From: Chloroflexota bacterium
GTDB taxonomy: Bacteria > Chloroflexota > Anaerolineae > CG2-30-64-16
Direction: 5' to 3'
Length of the DNA: 18,569 bases
Assembly: GCA_029555885.1 (NCBI GenBank)
Contig: JAKPQT010000571.1
Span: 1-18,569, forward strand
The notes under the pieces are model-generated. The model searched no databases and was not told where the DNA came from. It saw only the letters and a list, made by a program, of their open reading frames with translations. Shown here piece by piece: positions 15,542 through 18,569 of the stretch. Each line of letters opens with the position of its first letter. Positions within the stretch are counted from its first letter, which is position 1. Made by a program: the position numbers and the translations under genes.

Positions 15542-15547
15542 AAACGC

Positions 15548-18483
<2,936 letters not shown>

Positions 18484-18495
18484 GCTACCCCCTTG

Positions 18496-18569
18496 CAAGG
18501 TTGCGGATTTACAGGTTCACAGGTTGCAGGTCAATGGTAACCGCCAACCTTCAAACTTTCAACCTGCAA
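18496..18569. repeat. AGGTTGCAGG-family repeat upstream of glgA, cut by window end
   Basis: The stretch carries ACAGGTTCACAGGTTGCAGG (18511-18530) and, inverted, CCAACCTTCAAACTTTCAACC (18545-18565 region). TTGCAGGT (18524-18531) pairs with ACCTGCAA (18562-18569). The wording is that of the other copies at 185-215, 12382-12439 and 15451-15541. The right end lies at or beyond the window edge. Confidence 0.65.
18506..18534 (-). promoter_or_regulatory. Weak promoter candidate for glgA inside the repeat
   Basis: On the minus strand TTGACC (18534-18529) and TAAATC (18511-18506) are 17 bases apart, upstream of the glgA start. The -35 is good (5/6), the -10 poor (3/6). It overlaps the AGGTTGCAGG repeat, so the repeat may have brought or altered the promoter. 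Confidence 0.2.

Overview
The window reads as a high-GC bacterial chromosome segment, most likely from Chloroflexota (Anaerolineae/Caldilineae-like). This taxonomic call is an inference from protein style, from the GlgA type and from the abundance of palindromic intergenic repeats; there is no rRNA or marker gene to settle it. No tRNA, rRNA, CRISPR array, transposase or phage gene was seen.

Layout, left to right. Positions 1-171 hold the C-terminal end of a YibE/F-like membrane protein. A same-strand run of small genes follows (448-2452): an unknown 76-aa protein, an unknown two-helix membrane protein, an isoprenylcysteine-methyltransferase-like membrane protein and a GNAT acetyltransferase. 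The last two are separated by a 161-bp palindromic element flanked by an exact 15-bp direct repeat. Positions 2669-8384 encode a two-component system: a 1689-aa sensor kinase (signal peptide, two beta-propellers of Reg_prop repeats, Y_Y_Y domain, one membrane span, three GAF domains, HisKA_3/HATPase) and a NarL/LuxR-type response regulator 10 nt downstream. Positions 8636-10916 carry an N-acetylneuraminate-lyase-like aldolase and an N-acylglucosamine 2-epimerase family protein, a pair that looks like a sialic acid/amino-sugar module.

The right half (18483 down to 11019) is on the minus strand. In transcription order it holds glgA (GlgM-like type), pgi, glgC, pgm and a ROK-family regulator. 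The enzymes connect fructose-6-P to glucose-6-P (Pgi), glucose-1-P (Pgm), ADP-glucose (GlgC) and then alpha-glucan or maltose-1-P (GlgA). The ROK protein at the end of the run has an N-terminal HTH and has lost the usual kinase Asp, so it is probably a sugar-responsive repressor.

The most unusual feature is the intergenic DNA. Almost every larger gap contains a palindromic repeat, and at least six sequence families are present. They include a MITE-like element with an apparent target duplication, a perfect 20-bp hairpin between glgA and pgi, and a recurring AGGTTGCAGGTT family found mostly in the gaps of the glycogen gene run. No clearly new multi-gene system was found. The best leads are the MITE-like element, the repeat families, and the possible link between the large sensor and the two sugar modules.
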